From: Rutidosis leptorrhynchoides
Lineage: Eukaryota > Streptophyta > Magnoliopsida > Asterales > Asteraceae
Assembly (NCBI RefSeq): GCF_046630445.1
Contig: NC_092334.1
Span: 102,743,501 to 102,807,500, forward strand
Direction: 5' to 3'
Length of the DNA: 64,000 nucleotides
Below, one piece after another: positions 34,617-50,537 of the stretch. Each line of letters starts with the position of its first letter. Positions within the stretch are counted from its first letter, which is position 1. Below the pieces are notes generated by a model. The model did no database searches. It saw only the letters and a program-made list of their open reading frames with translations, and was not told where the DNA came from. Position numbers and translations under genes: made by a program.

Positions 34617-35894
34617 TAACTTGATATTAATACATACCCATTCATAAAACACAATTTCTATGTATAACACTTGTTTACCTACTTAAATATATCCTACTTA
34701 TTATTAGGATTTAAAAAACCAAACAATCTTAATAACGATAATACAATCGAACTTAAGTAAATACTTATTGTATAAAGTATTTAAAGTGTTGTATTCCTAT
34801 ACGCACCTAAAAACGTATTGGAACGGTATATTAGATGGGTATAGATCTTGATCTTTCTCGAGTGGATGGACGCTCGAAAGTCTAGGCGGAGAGTTTGGAT
34901 TACCGAGTTAAAGGATCCTGTGGATCAGAAACCTATGACCTGAAAAGGCCATTTTAAATTGAAAGTGTTAGATTGGAAGCTTGTCTAGTATGAAAAGCCT
35001 TTCCAAAACGATAAACCTTCTTTAAACTTACTATAAAAGAAAATACTTACACTTATCATAATACGGGCAAAACATCTAAACTATTCTCAACTTATTCTTA
35101 GGTTGACTTATTCCGTGCTTCGATCATCCATACTTTCTCTTTAAGGATTACTTTATCTCATCGAATTACTAAGGTGACTTTCATAGCCCCACTCTTATTG
35201 CTATAGCACTTTTTATACTTACTGGGGTGAGACACATGCTGCTTTTATACTTTAAACAACTTAGACACAAGTACGAACTTAAACTGTGCTATGACTAGCT
35301 TATGCTACTAAGACCCCACAGTGATATTTTTTAATTGCTTTCAGGATAAGGCATTCTTAATTATTGGGGGTAGGCCTATCGGGAGTAACGTCCCCGATAC
35401 ATTTGACCGCGATGTCTTTGTATTACTTAATAATGATTTAAACATGGTGATAAGGTACTGTCAACTTATCATCGGGGCAACAAAACAAATGTTTAGTCTA
35501 AAATATCACGAATCAGTACTACTTTTGGATCTGCGTGATCTACTTTTATAACAAATCTTGTGGTCTAAGAACAAACGGTCAATCATATTTGTTAAACCTA
35601 TGAATTTCACTCAACCTTTTTGGTTGACACTTTTAGCATGTTTGTCTCAGGTACTGAATGATCAGGACCTCTATATCTACTGCTTACGTGATGACTTACT
35701 TGGCTAGGATCAAGACTTATCGCATATTTACTTTTCTGCATTTGAACAATTTATAATTCTTGTAACGACATTATTAATCCTTCCGCTGCAAATTTGGTTT
35801 TATTCATATAGTATTTGTTCTCATTTTATAGTATGTTGGTATGTATTATGATATTGAATCACATTTCGCCCAGGCCCTAACTGGGGGTGTGATA
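32678..35894 (+). mobile_element. 3' LTR of the nested gypsy element
   Basis: 3,217 bp. It differs from the 5' LTR by scattered substitutions and by TA-repeat lengths (33118-33216 and 34563-34609). It ends GTGTGATA, followed by TATAG and the resumption of internal region 2. Confidence 0.93.
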
Positions 35895-36574
35895 TATAGT
35901 AAATGATTGTTGTGTCAGATTCGAAGAATGTACAGTGTAACTTACTAAAGTGAAATCTAAATATTCCTTGGGTATTACCTACCCGTTAAAATATTTTCAC
36001 CATTAACAGTTTGTACAAAAGAATTTTTAATTACAATCTCTATGAAAACATATATACATATATATTTTCTTCAGATGTAATCATGGATTTAAAGAGTTAA
36101 TATGATATTAAACTCATCTGATATACGGCTAGAACTAGAGTACATAATCTCTAAAACATTTAGAGATTACATATCCATCATGTCGTACGAAGATAAATGT
36201 TGTAGAATGTCATATAGAACGATGATTATGCTCGAGGTACAGAATGAGATGTTGAGGCATGGATCGTTGATGGTACTGGTGCTGTTACTGATGGTAATGT
36301 TGGTGCCGATGATGTTGCTGAAGCTGGTACATTTTGCACCATATTTTCCAAGGCTACAACTCGGGCGCGTAGTTCGTTGACTTATTACTCCGGGATGATT
36401 GTCTGTAAGAACGGGCGAATGAATAAAATCTAGAATTTGAGATAGTATATAATTATGAAGAGATACTCTAGATATGAGAGAGAAAATGGTGTCTCGAACA
36501 GGTTCGCCTGTAAGCGCTTCAGGTTCATCGTCAAGAGATGAATTCGGTTGGTGGAGGGGATCGCCTTCTTCGTG

Positions 36575-36754
36575 TCACCATTGATTAAGTCGACTACGAA
36601 CCCAACAGATGAATTGGGGATGGCTGATTGATGGATTCATTCTGGTGACACCGCTTTCGTAGCTTAGGTGAATATCCATGTCGGAATAGATGTCGGAATA
36701 ACTATCAGAATAGCTATCGAAATCTGAGGGACTCGAACTGGTTGAGGGATTCAT
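36575..36754 (-). pseudogene. SD-rich ORF near the PBS, copy 2 (early stop)
   Basis: Same start as 17290 (MNPSTSSSPSDFDSYSDSYSD), but TGG-TGA at 36577-36575 truncates it after 59 residues, where copy 1 has TGG-AGA. Conversely this copy keeps CGA (36494-36496) where copy 1 has its stop. The two copies are thus broken at different codons, so the ancestor had a longer frame than either. Confidence 0.5.
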
Positions 36755-37149
36755 CTCGTACGATCAGATGAAGGATTTTCAATAAGAAATAGGTTATAGG
36801 ATGTAGATTGGTACTCTGCAATACATAATTTACATATGCATATATAATACTAAAATCCCATAAATTACGGAGGAATCTACGGAAGTTGTCAGGCAAAGTC
36901 TACAGTAATAGATACGCTAAGATATGAATTTTGTCTATACACTATTCATGCAGTCATTGTAGTAAGATGTGTCTAGACTAAGAATGATAAGCAGGTAATT
37001 TCCTAAGGATGATAAGCAGATGATTTCCGACTAGAAATGATAAGCAAAACTTTTGACATGCAGACACAGTCGAAGTCCAGACTCACTAATGCATCTAAAC
37101 AACTATCAGTTAGACACACTAATGCATGACCTGGTTCGCTAAGACCACC

Positions 37150-37161
37150 GCTCTGATACCA
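37150..37161 (-). other. Primer binding site (tRNA-Met), copy 2
   Basis: TGGTATCAGAGC on the minus strand, 2 nt from LTR C, the outer 5' LTR. Confidence 0.92.
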
Positions 37162-37163
37162 CA

Positions 37164-40834
<3,671 letters not shown>

Positions 40835-42354
40835 TATAATGCACTATATGACCTATGTATAGCTGCGTTATTAATACTTTACTATACATATAGTTGTGTT
40901 ATTAGTACTTCACGATTAGACTCGACAAACCAAAAAAAAAAAAAAAAAACTATAATATGTGACGACCTTCAAATTTAATTCAGTCAATTGTTACTTTGTT
41001 TTACTTACTTCCTATTACTTTTATGTCATGAACTTTAAATACTTTATAATTTGGCCTATGATCCATATTGTGTAAAAAATTGCATACGTTAGTTTAGTAG
41101 TTGGTCTATTACTTAAATAGAGAATTATATTTGGTGATTATATTGTGTTTCCTTTAGTTTGTCACTTTAGACACACTGAAAAATACAAAATTTCCGATGC
41201 TATCTTTGGCAGGTTGCTTTTCCATCGTTTTGCTTTTTTCAACTTCTTATCTTTTTCGCGATAATATGACTGCTTACTTTTGCATCCTTCTCTTTACTTC
41301 ATTGTGCTTTTACTTTTTTCATGTCCTTTGCTTATTTGTAGTTATGGATTGTGGGTTTTGCTAATGCGAATGCGTTTTTAAACCTTATTCATTACATTTT
41401 ATTTTTTTAGGATTTGAATCCTCCTTACTAGCTTAACAATACTGCTGAATGTGGAAAGGAAATGATAGGCGTTGGTGTGTTGTAATGTTAAAATCTTTTG
41501 GGTGTCCATATGGGTAATTTTGACCTCTAAGACCAAATAGGTGTTAGTTCAGGTAATGGTTAATTTAGATAGGTACCATATGTTGTATTAAGTGTATTTG
41601 CAAGTGTTAGTATTTTGAAAATAAGTTTTCGACTTATTTTGGGTTAAGATGGAAATTATGACTCATTTGGGTAATTAGGTCCTATTTCAATACATCTGAA
41701 AATCTAAACACATCCATAATGTCATTATAGATTTGTCGTATGAAAATGAATATTCAGGTCGTCCACATTGAATTAGAGTCCTCAACAGGAAATAGTATTA
41801 GTTTTGGTAAAAATGCCAAAATGATATATGAGATGTGGTGATATATGAGATGTTCTAATGGTTGATCTTATCAAAACGTTCTAACGGTTGCTGAAAACTA
41901 ATATTTTGCATAGAAAGTTTTCCCGAAAAGATTCAAAATGATATATGAGATGTTTAAATTTGTCGAGTCTAAACGTGATTTTTAGGTAGTAAAAAAGTTG
42001 AACTGTAGTTGTTGCCTTGCTGCAACAGTAGAAGCAGGTGTGAGGCTTTTTATGGGAAAATTTTAGAAAGTCCCAACTCTCGAACTGTAAATAAATCAGT
42101 TTTTATGGGACCTGAAACCTGGTGTAATGTTGCTGGAAAAAAATTGAGTAAAAACATTAGGTGTTTCAGTTACAAGGAAGACCTAATGCTGGTTATTATA
42201 CTGACCCCGTCAGCATAACCTAGATGATTACAGTAATATTTTACCTTTCTTAGCAGGTTTACCATTACACTAATAGTATTTGTTTACTGTTTTGATTTCA
42301 TCACGCTGGTAGCGGCAATTACCTCACGGTGGCAGTGACGTTGGCTGCGGTGAT
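40835..42354. other. Host region, right half, no gene recognised
   Basis: Resumes after TATAA, in continuity with 7796. T-rich intron-like sequence, an A run at 40932-40949 and a 69-codon frame at 42009-42218 with no family resemblance. Blocks such as ATGATATATGAGATG recur at 41820-41950. It could be intron or exon of an unknown gene split by the retrotransposon, or plain intergenic DNA. From 42355 it is cut by the next element. Confidence 0.3.
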
Positions 42355-43359
42355 TGTGATGGCCCCATCAATACACTTAACGGCTCCGTCACTTGGTCCG
42401 ACAGCTTGATCGAACTTAAATGAATTTAATAAACGACATTGCATTCTTTTATTTCAAAAGTTTCCCAAAAAGGAAACATACCAAAATATGTAGTTTAAAT
42501 AACCCAACATATTAATAACCAAAGTTGACATTAAAACATTGTCAACAAAACCCACAAGTTTAAATTATTCAAAAATACAATGCGAGTTCAAAGTTTCAAA
42601 ATTGTTTAACAAAATCTGCCCAAATGCATGCAGACTCTTCTAACACAGCGGAAGCATAAACTCAAGTACCTGTGAAAACATGCGAGTAAACTGTCAACAA
42701 AAATGTTGAGTGAATTATAGGTTTAAATAAACGAATAAGCTTTAGACCACAAGATTTAAAATGTTAGAAAACACAAAACATTATTCCATTATCAATGAGC
42801 CACCTGGTAACCACTTAACCCTTTATTTACCCTTGCCAAATACAATAATAATATACACTGAACAAGTGTATCTTCAACTAAATACGAAGTACTAAACATT
42901 TCGATTATAAATTGCTAGCGCGACTAGCTCGAAATGGGGTTGTCAAACTCGATAAATCTATCCGTAGGATTTGCGTTCACCAGTAGAAACCAGTGATTAC
43001 AGTTACCAGACTAGGGAATATTTTTGTTCAACTCATAATGAATAATTTAATTTAATTACCACTTGTGTCTAAACGTAATAATAAATGCATGTAATCACAT
43101 CCCAAAAATATACTTTGAAAAGTATGTAAAAACGGGACTATAACTAACCTTAAAGCAAACGAAGTGACCACACAAAAATGCGAATAGCAAACGAAGTAAA
43201 GTGATCATGAATGATTACAACGCCGACCTATAAATAAAACAAGTCGATATAAATAACTAACTTAGGTCAAGTCTTAGTATGATAGCTATTGTACATGTTT
43301 CAAGTAGACATAGAACAACACTCAACATGCATCGGTTTGATAGAAACAACGTACGGACA

Positions 43360-43548
43360 CACACTTTCTATATTTAGAAAGTTTCTATTTTTAGCAGGTT
43401 TCTATTTTTGGAAAGTTTCTATTTTAGGAAAGTTTCTATTTTAGGAAAGTTTCTATTTTTGGAAAGTTTTCAAATTTAGAAAGTTTCCATATTTAGAAAG
43501 TTGCTATTTTTGGAAAGTTTTTAAGTTAGGAAAGTTTTCTTAATTAGA
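43360..43548. repeat. Degenerate ~16-bp tandem array in the LTR
   Basis: About ten units of GAAAGTTTCTATTTTT with variants (AGGAAAG, TTAGAAAG, AGCAGG). The second LTR has the corresponding array at about 52186-52368 with different unit variants. Confidence 0.85.
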
Positions 43549-43549
43549 A

Positions 43550-43626
43550 AGTCAACAAAAGTCAACTAAAAGTCAAAGTCAACCAAAAGTCAACTCAAAA
43601 GTCAACCTTGGTCAAACATAGTCAAC
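43550..43626 (-). promoter_or_regulatory. Cluster of eight W-box motifs (3' LTR)
   Basis: Eight copies of RGTCAA on the plus strand (starting at 43550, 43560, 43571, 43577, 43588, 43600, 43610, 43620), i.e. TTGACY on the transcribed strand. TTGACY is the W-box bound by WRKY transcription factors, which act in defence and wounding. The cluster is kept in the other LTR. Its use as an enhancer is inferred. Confidence 0.6.
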
Positions 43627-45606
43627 ATAAATTTTTAAAGTAAAAGTTATATTAATAATATAAGTTATAATGTTATTTAAAGTCATATATGTATAATTAT
43701 GTCATAACATAAGTTTAATTAAATTAAAATGAATTATTAAAGTTAATATAAGTTTAAATGATATAATTAATATAACATAAGTATTTAATTAATTAATTAA
43801 ATATTAATCATAATATAAGTATTATTAATTAATAATAAATTTTAATCATATCATAAGTATTATTAATTAATAATGAATTATTAATCATATCATAAGTTTC
43901 TAATTAAAATTATTAAATCATAGGTATTTAATAATTAAATTATAATTAAATAATAACTAAGCCTTATAATAATTAAATAATTAATTAATCCTTATTATAA
44001 GTCTTATTATAATAATCTCATAAAATAAGTTTAATACTTACCATAAGTATTTTTCATTAATAATAAAAGTATTATTAATCATAAGTTTAATTAAATGTTT
44101 AATTAAATCATAATTAATTAATAAATGATATAATATATATATCATAAGTCTTAAATTAAATAATTACTTTTTATATCATAAGTAATTTATTAATAATGAA
44201 ATTCATTATTTATATCATAAGCCTTATTTAATAACCATATGTTTTAATTAAAAGTTCATCGGGTCATAACTTGAGCCCCGGGAATCAGTTTTCGGTGAGT
44301 CTTATATATATCTTCGCCTAACCAACCCACCCGACACATTAGTGTGCTCAAGAACACCCCAAGAACAGCCAACAAGTCGTGACCTACAGCCATTATTCAA
44401 CTTGGAGCTTTAATCCGTTCAAAAACATGTTTTAGTCATAACGGGTGATCCGTGGCTCGGATTTCGATGACCTGAACATGAAAGTTCATCCAATCATCAA
44501 TCCTAACACACTAGTACACCCTAAAGACTCCAAAAGTGGTCACAAAGTCGGACCATACCTGAATCAATTCGTTTTCACATTTTAATTTCAATTAAACACC
44601 ATTTTAATCATATCTAGAGCTCCAGGAATCGAAATAACATGAATCCAGAGTCTAAAATTAATGTATTGATGAGAGGAACTCATATAAACACTTTAATTTC
44701 ACTTTTATATCAGTTATGTTCTCAGAAAATAACAAACAAACCGCTATCCCAAAACAATCAAACCGAAAACATATATAATCGAGCATTTCTACGCATACAA
44801 TCAACAATACAATAACATATAAGCATCATACTATCATAATATCACATAAAAAAAGAAAAATAAATGAAAAAATTAAAAAGCTAGGGTTAGGGTTTATACC
44901 CTAATCGAGAAAAGAAAGATATGAGCGTGAAGAGATCGGAGAGATGAACGCGGTTGTGTAAAAGATTAGAGGATCCAAGCTTTATTTTAGATGAAGATGA
45001 AGATGATGGTGTGATGGTTGGCGATTGCCAAAGAGGGAGGAAGGAGGAGAATGAGAGCAAAAATAGAATTAGGTTTAGATTTAGCGTTTTGTGAAATGAA
45101 AAATGAAATTAGCAAAAATGAAAAGCAAGGGAGTATACTCCCTCCCTAGTTTGGCCGAATGGGTGAGTGGGGTGGGTCCCACTTGGCCCAATTTGTTAAA
45201 TGACAATTTCCTTGTGGCCCGAATGCCTGAACGAAACCCGAAACGCGAAAACACGATTACGCGATTAAATATTCGGAGAGATATTAACTACACGACGAAA
45301 AATATATATAAACACTATATATAAATATATGACATTAAAATATCATATTTAAAATAATTTGGACTTAAAAATCCCAAAAGATCGACCGTTGGTTTGAAAA
45401 CCGAAAAGATTTGCCGGATAGAAATCCGCGAATCGTAGAAACGTACGATTTAAAATATGAATACAAATATTCATTTAACACATAATAATTAATATATTAT
45501 TACTAAAATAATAATATAGGTCATGGAAATGACGTGGCACGAATAACAGTTAACGGTCGTTAAATAATTAACGGTAAAAGATAACGGAAAAAGTAGGGTC
45601 ATTACA

Positions 45607-45620
45607 GTACCTTCCCGTTA
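45607..45620 (-). other. Polypurine tract of the minus-strand gypsy element
   Basis: TAACGGGAAGGTAC on the minus strand, directly 5' of the 3' LTR. Confidence 0.75.
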
Positions 45621-45640
45621 CGAAAATTTCGTCCGGAAAT

Positions 45641-48543
45641 TTAAGCAGGTGCAGGGGTTAACTCAGCATCTGGGAACAAATGCGGGTACTTATGCTTCAT
45701 CTGATCTTCACGCTCCCAAGTAAACTCGGGACCACGTCTGGCGTCCCATCTAACTCGGACAATAGGAATTCTACTCTGCTTAAGAGTTTTAACCTCTCGA
45801 TCCTTGATTTTAACAGGTTCCTCAATAAAATGTAGTTGCTTATCAACATGAAGTTCCTCCAGCGGAATAGTTTCATCGGCTTCGGCCAAACACTTCTTCA
45901 AATTCGATACATGAAAAACGTCGTGAACAACACCGAGTTCTTGTGGCAATTTCAAACGATAAGCCACGGGTCCAACTCTCTCAATAATCTCAAAAGGTCC
46001 AACAAAACGAGGATTCAACTTTCCCCTCTTACCAAAACGTATCACGCCCTTCCAAGGCGATACCTTCAACATAACACGATCACCGACCTGAAATTCAATA
46101 TCATTCCTTCTCTTATTGGCATAGCTCTTTTGCCGACTTCTGGCAGTTCTCAATCTTTCCTTAATCTGTACGATCTTCTCGATAGTCTCATGAATAATTT
46201 CTGGACCTGTGAGTTGAGCATCCCCAACCTCATTCCAACAGACAGGAGACCTACACTTTCTACCATACAGAGCTTCAAATGGTGCGGCTTTAATACTTGC
46301 ATGATAGCTGTTATTATAAGAAAATTCAGCTAGTGGCAAATATCTATCCCACCCATTACCAAAATCAATAACACACACTCGTAACATGTCTTTTAACGTT
46401 TGAATGGTCCTTTCACTCTTACCATCCGTCTGAGGATGATAAGCGGTGCTCATATCTAACTTAGTTCCCAAAGCTTCCTGTCAGGATCGCCAAAACCTCG
46501 ATATAAATCGATTGTCTCGGTCTGAAATGATTGATACAGGAACACCATGTCTAGAAACAATCTCCTTCAAATACAAACGAGTAAGCTTCTCCATCGAATC
46601 TATTTCCTTAATCGGCAAAAAGTGAGCTGACTTTGTGAGTCGATCTACAATCACCCAAATGGTATCATAGCCACCCGCAACTCTCGGTAACTTCGTAATA
46701 AAATCCATCGTAATACCTTCCCACTTCCACTCTGGAATTTCAGGTTGTACTAAAAGTCCAGACGGTTTCTAATGTTTGGCTTTAACCTTAGCACAAGTCA
46801 AACACTTAGCCACATAAGTAGCCACATCAGCCTTCAAATTAGGCCACCAATACAACTCCTTAAGATCATGATACATCTTTCCTGAACCAGGATGAATAGA
46901 GTACCTAGACTTATGAGCTTCATCCAAAACAAGTTGTCGCAGATCACCAAACTTCGGAACCCAAAGACGTCCCGCAAAATATCTAGTACCATCTGCTCGT
47001 ACCTCAAACTTCTTAGCCATGCCTCTGACATTCTCGTTCACAAAATTATCATCCTTTAAGGCTTCTTGTTGTGCCTCAAGAATCTGCCTAGCAGGTTTGT
47101 TCGAATCGTCATATTCAAAGCTCTAAATCTGCGAGGTTCAACCCTCTCTTTTCAACTTAACGCATCGGCCACAACATTGGCCTTTCCCGGATGATATAAA
47201 AGTTCGCAATCATAACCATTCAACGTCTCAACCCATCTTCATTGCCTCATATTCAGCTGTTTTTGGTCCAGGATATGTTGAAGACTTTTGTGATCTGTGT
47301 ACACTGTATTTTTGACCCCATAAAGATAATGTCTCCAAATCTTAAGTGCAAACACAACAGCTCCCAACTCTAAATCATGGGTTGTATAATTCTGCTCGTG
47401 GATCTTCAACTGACGTAACGCGTAAGCAATGACTTTCTTCTGTTGCATCAAAACACACCCAAAGCCCTGACGCGAAGCATCACAATAAACCACAAAATCA
47501 TCATTACCCTCAGGTAGTGACACTATCGGAGCGGTAGTCAACTTCTTCTTCAAAGTTTGAAAAGCATTCTCTTGTTCATCCTTCCACTCATACTTCTTCC
47601 CCTTGTGCGTTAAAGCAGTCAGAGGTTTCGGTATACGAGAGAAATCTTGAATGAACCTTCTATAGTAACCTGCTAACCCTAGAAACTGACGAACCTGAGT
47701 AGGAGTTTTTGGAATTTCCCACTTCTCGATTGCCTCAATCTTAGCAGGATCAACCTGTATTCCCTGTTTACTAACGATATGTCCAAGGAATTGAACTTCT
47801 CTTAACCAGAAAGCACACTTAGACAACTTAGCGTACAACTCTTCTTTCCTCAACAGATCAAGCACCAACTTCAAATGTTCTTCGTGCTCTTCATCACTCT
47901 TGGAATAAATAAGGATGTCGTCGATGAATACAATAATGAATTTGTCCAGATAGGGTCTGCATACACGGTTCATGAGGTCCATGAACACAACAGGTGCATT
48001 TGTCAATCCGAACGGCATAACAAGGAATTCGTAGTGACCATAACGGGTGCGAAAAGCGGTTTTTGGAACATCAGATTCTTTAACATGCAGTTGATGATAA
48101 CCAGAACGAAGATCGATCTTAGAATAAATGGACGAACCTTGAAGTTGATCGAACAGATCATCAATTCTTGGAAGAGGGTAACGATTTTTAACGGTAAGCC
48201 TGTTCAATTTACGATAATCAATACACAAACGAAACGAACCATCTTTCTTCTTAACAAACAGAACAGGAGCTCCCCAAGGGGATGAACTGGGACGAATAAA
48301 ACCTTTGTCTAATAACTCACGGAGTTGACTCGACAATTCTTGAAGTTCGGAAGGCGCAAGTCGGTAAGGAGCACGTGCTACAGGAGCAGCACCGGGAACA
48401 AGATCGATTTGAAATTCTACCACACGTTGCTGCGGAAGGCCAGGTAAATCTTCGGGAAATACCTCAAGAAAATCTCTAACAATATGAACATCACCAACAC
48501 TCTTCTCTTCTCTATCAGAATCAACAACATGGGCTAGAATAGC
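45641..48543 (-). pseudogene. pol: Pol (RT-RNaseH-integrase) of the minus-strand gypsy element, disrupted
   Basis: RT ([20 protein letters not shown], catalytic [10 protein letters not shown]), RNase H ([20 protein letters not shown]), and integrase with HHCC ([30 protein letters not shown]) and triad (D in [10 protein letters not shown] in ISDRDNRF, E in [10 protein letters not shown]). GPY/F region [14 protein letters not shown]; chromodomain-like tail ending PHLF near 45660. The frame is broken by TGA at 47239-47241, TGA at 47152-47154, a frameshift near 47100-47115, TAG at 46769-46771 and TGA at 46481-46483. Beyond the breaks all domains are well preserved. Not functional as it stands. 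Confidence 0.95.
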
Positions 48544-50088
48544 TTAACAGCCTTTGCGAAGATGTTTATGAACTTTCAAACAGCTAATAAGATTTAACTG
48601 TCTGCATTTCCTATCCCCAAAAACCATCAGCGGCTCTTCAACCACATTAGTAATACAGACAGCTTTCTCATAACACACAATCTCAGCACGATTCGCAGAC
48701 AACCAATCCATACCAATAACAATGTCAAAACTGCCTAGGTCAATCGGTATCAAATCTATCTCAAAATCTCTACCAGCCAGATTAATGTTACATTTACGAT
48801 ACACACTCTTAGCAGTAAGCACTTTACCATTAGCTATATCTACAGCATAATTATTGTCTAGAGGAGTTAACGGTGTTTTGATTTTTGGACTCAATTTACT
48901 CGACAAAAAACTTAAATCAGCCCCCGAATCAAATAGTACATAAACTGATAAATCGTTGACCGAGAACGTACTCGTAACAAGTTTTGGATCTTCCTCAGCA
49001 TCCCTGGCATTAATGTTGAATGCTCTTCCACGTGCATTCTCAGTAGTCTTCTTGTTGGGGCAGGCATCACGAAAATGCCCCGGCTTACCACATTCATAAC
49101 AAACTCTCTGATTACCACCATTTCTCGGCTTCCCATTACCATTACCACCATTGTTACCAGCATTGTTACTACCACCTGTAGCAGGAGTAGCAGAACCCGA
49201 TATAAGCACCGTACAATCTTTAGCAATGTGTCCCTGCTTGGAACACCTCTTACAAGTAACCGTGCAATAACCATCATGAGCCTTATAACATCGAGGATAA
49301 ACACGCTGATTCCAGTTATTAGAACCAGAAGTATCCTGTTTCTTCTGCTGATTTTGGTTCTGGTTGCGGGTGTTATCCCACTTCATTTTCCCATTATCAG
49401 CCTTTTTAACAACTTCCTCACTGGCATCAGTCACAGCTGCCTTACTTCTCCTCAAAATCTTATCATTAAGCTTATGCGCCATAGACATAGCAGCTTCAAT
49501 AGTCTGGGGATCACTAGACTCAACCCCATGCTCAATTTTCTCAGATAACCCATCAGTATAAGCTTCAATCTTAAGATTCTCATCAGCATAAGTATTGGGA
49601 CACAACAATGTCAACTCAAAGAACCTTTGCTCATAGGCATCTAATTCGGTACCCTTCATCTTCAAGTTCTTAAGTTCAGCCTCTAACTTCTTAAGTTCAC
49701 CCCGGAGACGATAACGGGTGATCATTCTTTCTTTAAAATTGTTCCAAGTCAAACCATACGCCACATCATTACCCAAATTATTCACCAAGTTGTTCCACCA
49801 AGTTAATGCACTATCTTTAAGAGTGCAGCTTGCAAAACTAACCTTATCCTCCTATCAGACTCGGCTAACCCTGAAAATAGACTCAATCTTCTCAAACCAA
49901 CGAGTAAGTCCAATGGGTCCTTCAGTGCCACTAAATTCTTGTGGACGACTGGCTATAAAAGTCTTGTGGGAGCATCCCCCCTGATTGTTGTTATTCACAT
50001 TTGCATTAGCATTAGCTGCCATAGCAGCTGTTATCCCTTTAGAAATAAGACGTTGCATGCGAGCTTCGTTGGACTCACGGGGAGGCAT
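48544..50088 (-). pseudogene. gag: Gag and protease of the minus-strand gypsy element, disrupted
   Basis: Likely starts at the ATG of MPPRESNEARM (50088), because TTTTGAAG precedes it as in the element at 23622. Capsid region with TRWFEKIESIFRV and ALTWWNN; two adjacent in-frame stops at 49852-49857 sit between two small opposite indels, as the frame is the same before and after. Zinc knuckles CKRCSKQGHIAKDC and CYECGKPGHFRDAC; protease LFDSGADLSFLS with intact DSGA. The frame ends in TAA (48544-48546), where the polyprotein would normally run on into pol ([10 protein letters not shown] lies in phase). Confidence 0.93.
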
Positions 50089-50537
50089 GATCTTCAAAAC
50101 AGAATAACACAACTGTTAGTACTAAGAATAATACCAGTGTTATAAAGGGATAGATCGAACACGAAAAGATTAACCATTAAAATAATAGTCAATAAACACT
50201 ATGAGTAATAACATGACAGTTATGATAGTTTTAGAAATAGCCAACACATGCATACATACTTTATGATAGAAATCATACAACATACATAACACCTAATATA
50301 CATGAACTATATCACGCATAATATAACATGCCAAGAGTCACAACATCAGAAATAAAATATGATAATGATAACAGATGTCAAAAAGAAATAACCATCCATA
50401 CATAAATGAGAAATATCCCATAACAAAATCCTTAATAAAATCCTCTGCAAAACGCCGTACATCACCCCAAAATGAATGTATAAAAGAACATTAAGTCTTA
50501 TGAAATAAATAATCAATCATGATGTCATCACATCACA

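Larger units (their letters stand above)
35895..37163 (-). mobile_element. Internal region 2 of the tandem element, 5' portion
   Basis: Resumes at the point left at 23621 and parallels 16431-17699. It holds the conserved hairpin (36146-36168), the SD-rich ORF (36575-36754) and the PBS. Confidence 0.88.
42355..45606 (-). mobile_element. 3' LTR of the minus-strand gypsy element
   Basis: 3,252 bp, TGTGATGGCCCC...GGTCATTACA on the plus strand. Includes a tandem GAAAGTTTCTATTTTT array (43360-43545), a W-box cluster, a long block of AATTAATTA / CATAAGT repeats (43640-44240), a leader-like CT-rich section on the minus strand (45090-44880) and the palindrome GGGAGTATACTCCC (45129-45142). Confidence 0.95.

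Noticed and set aside
45836..46333. 165-codon plus-strand frame
   Set aside because: Shadow of the integrase coding region on the minus strand.
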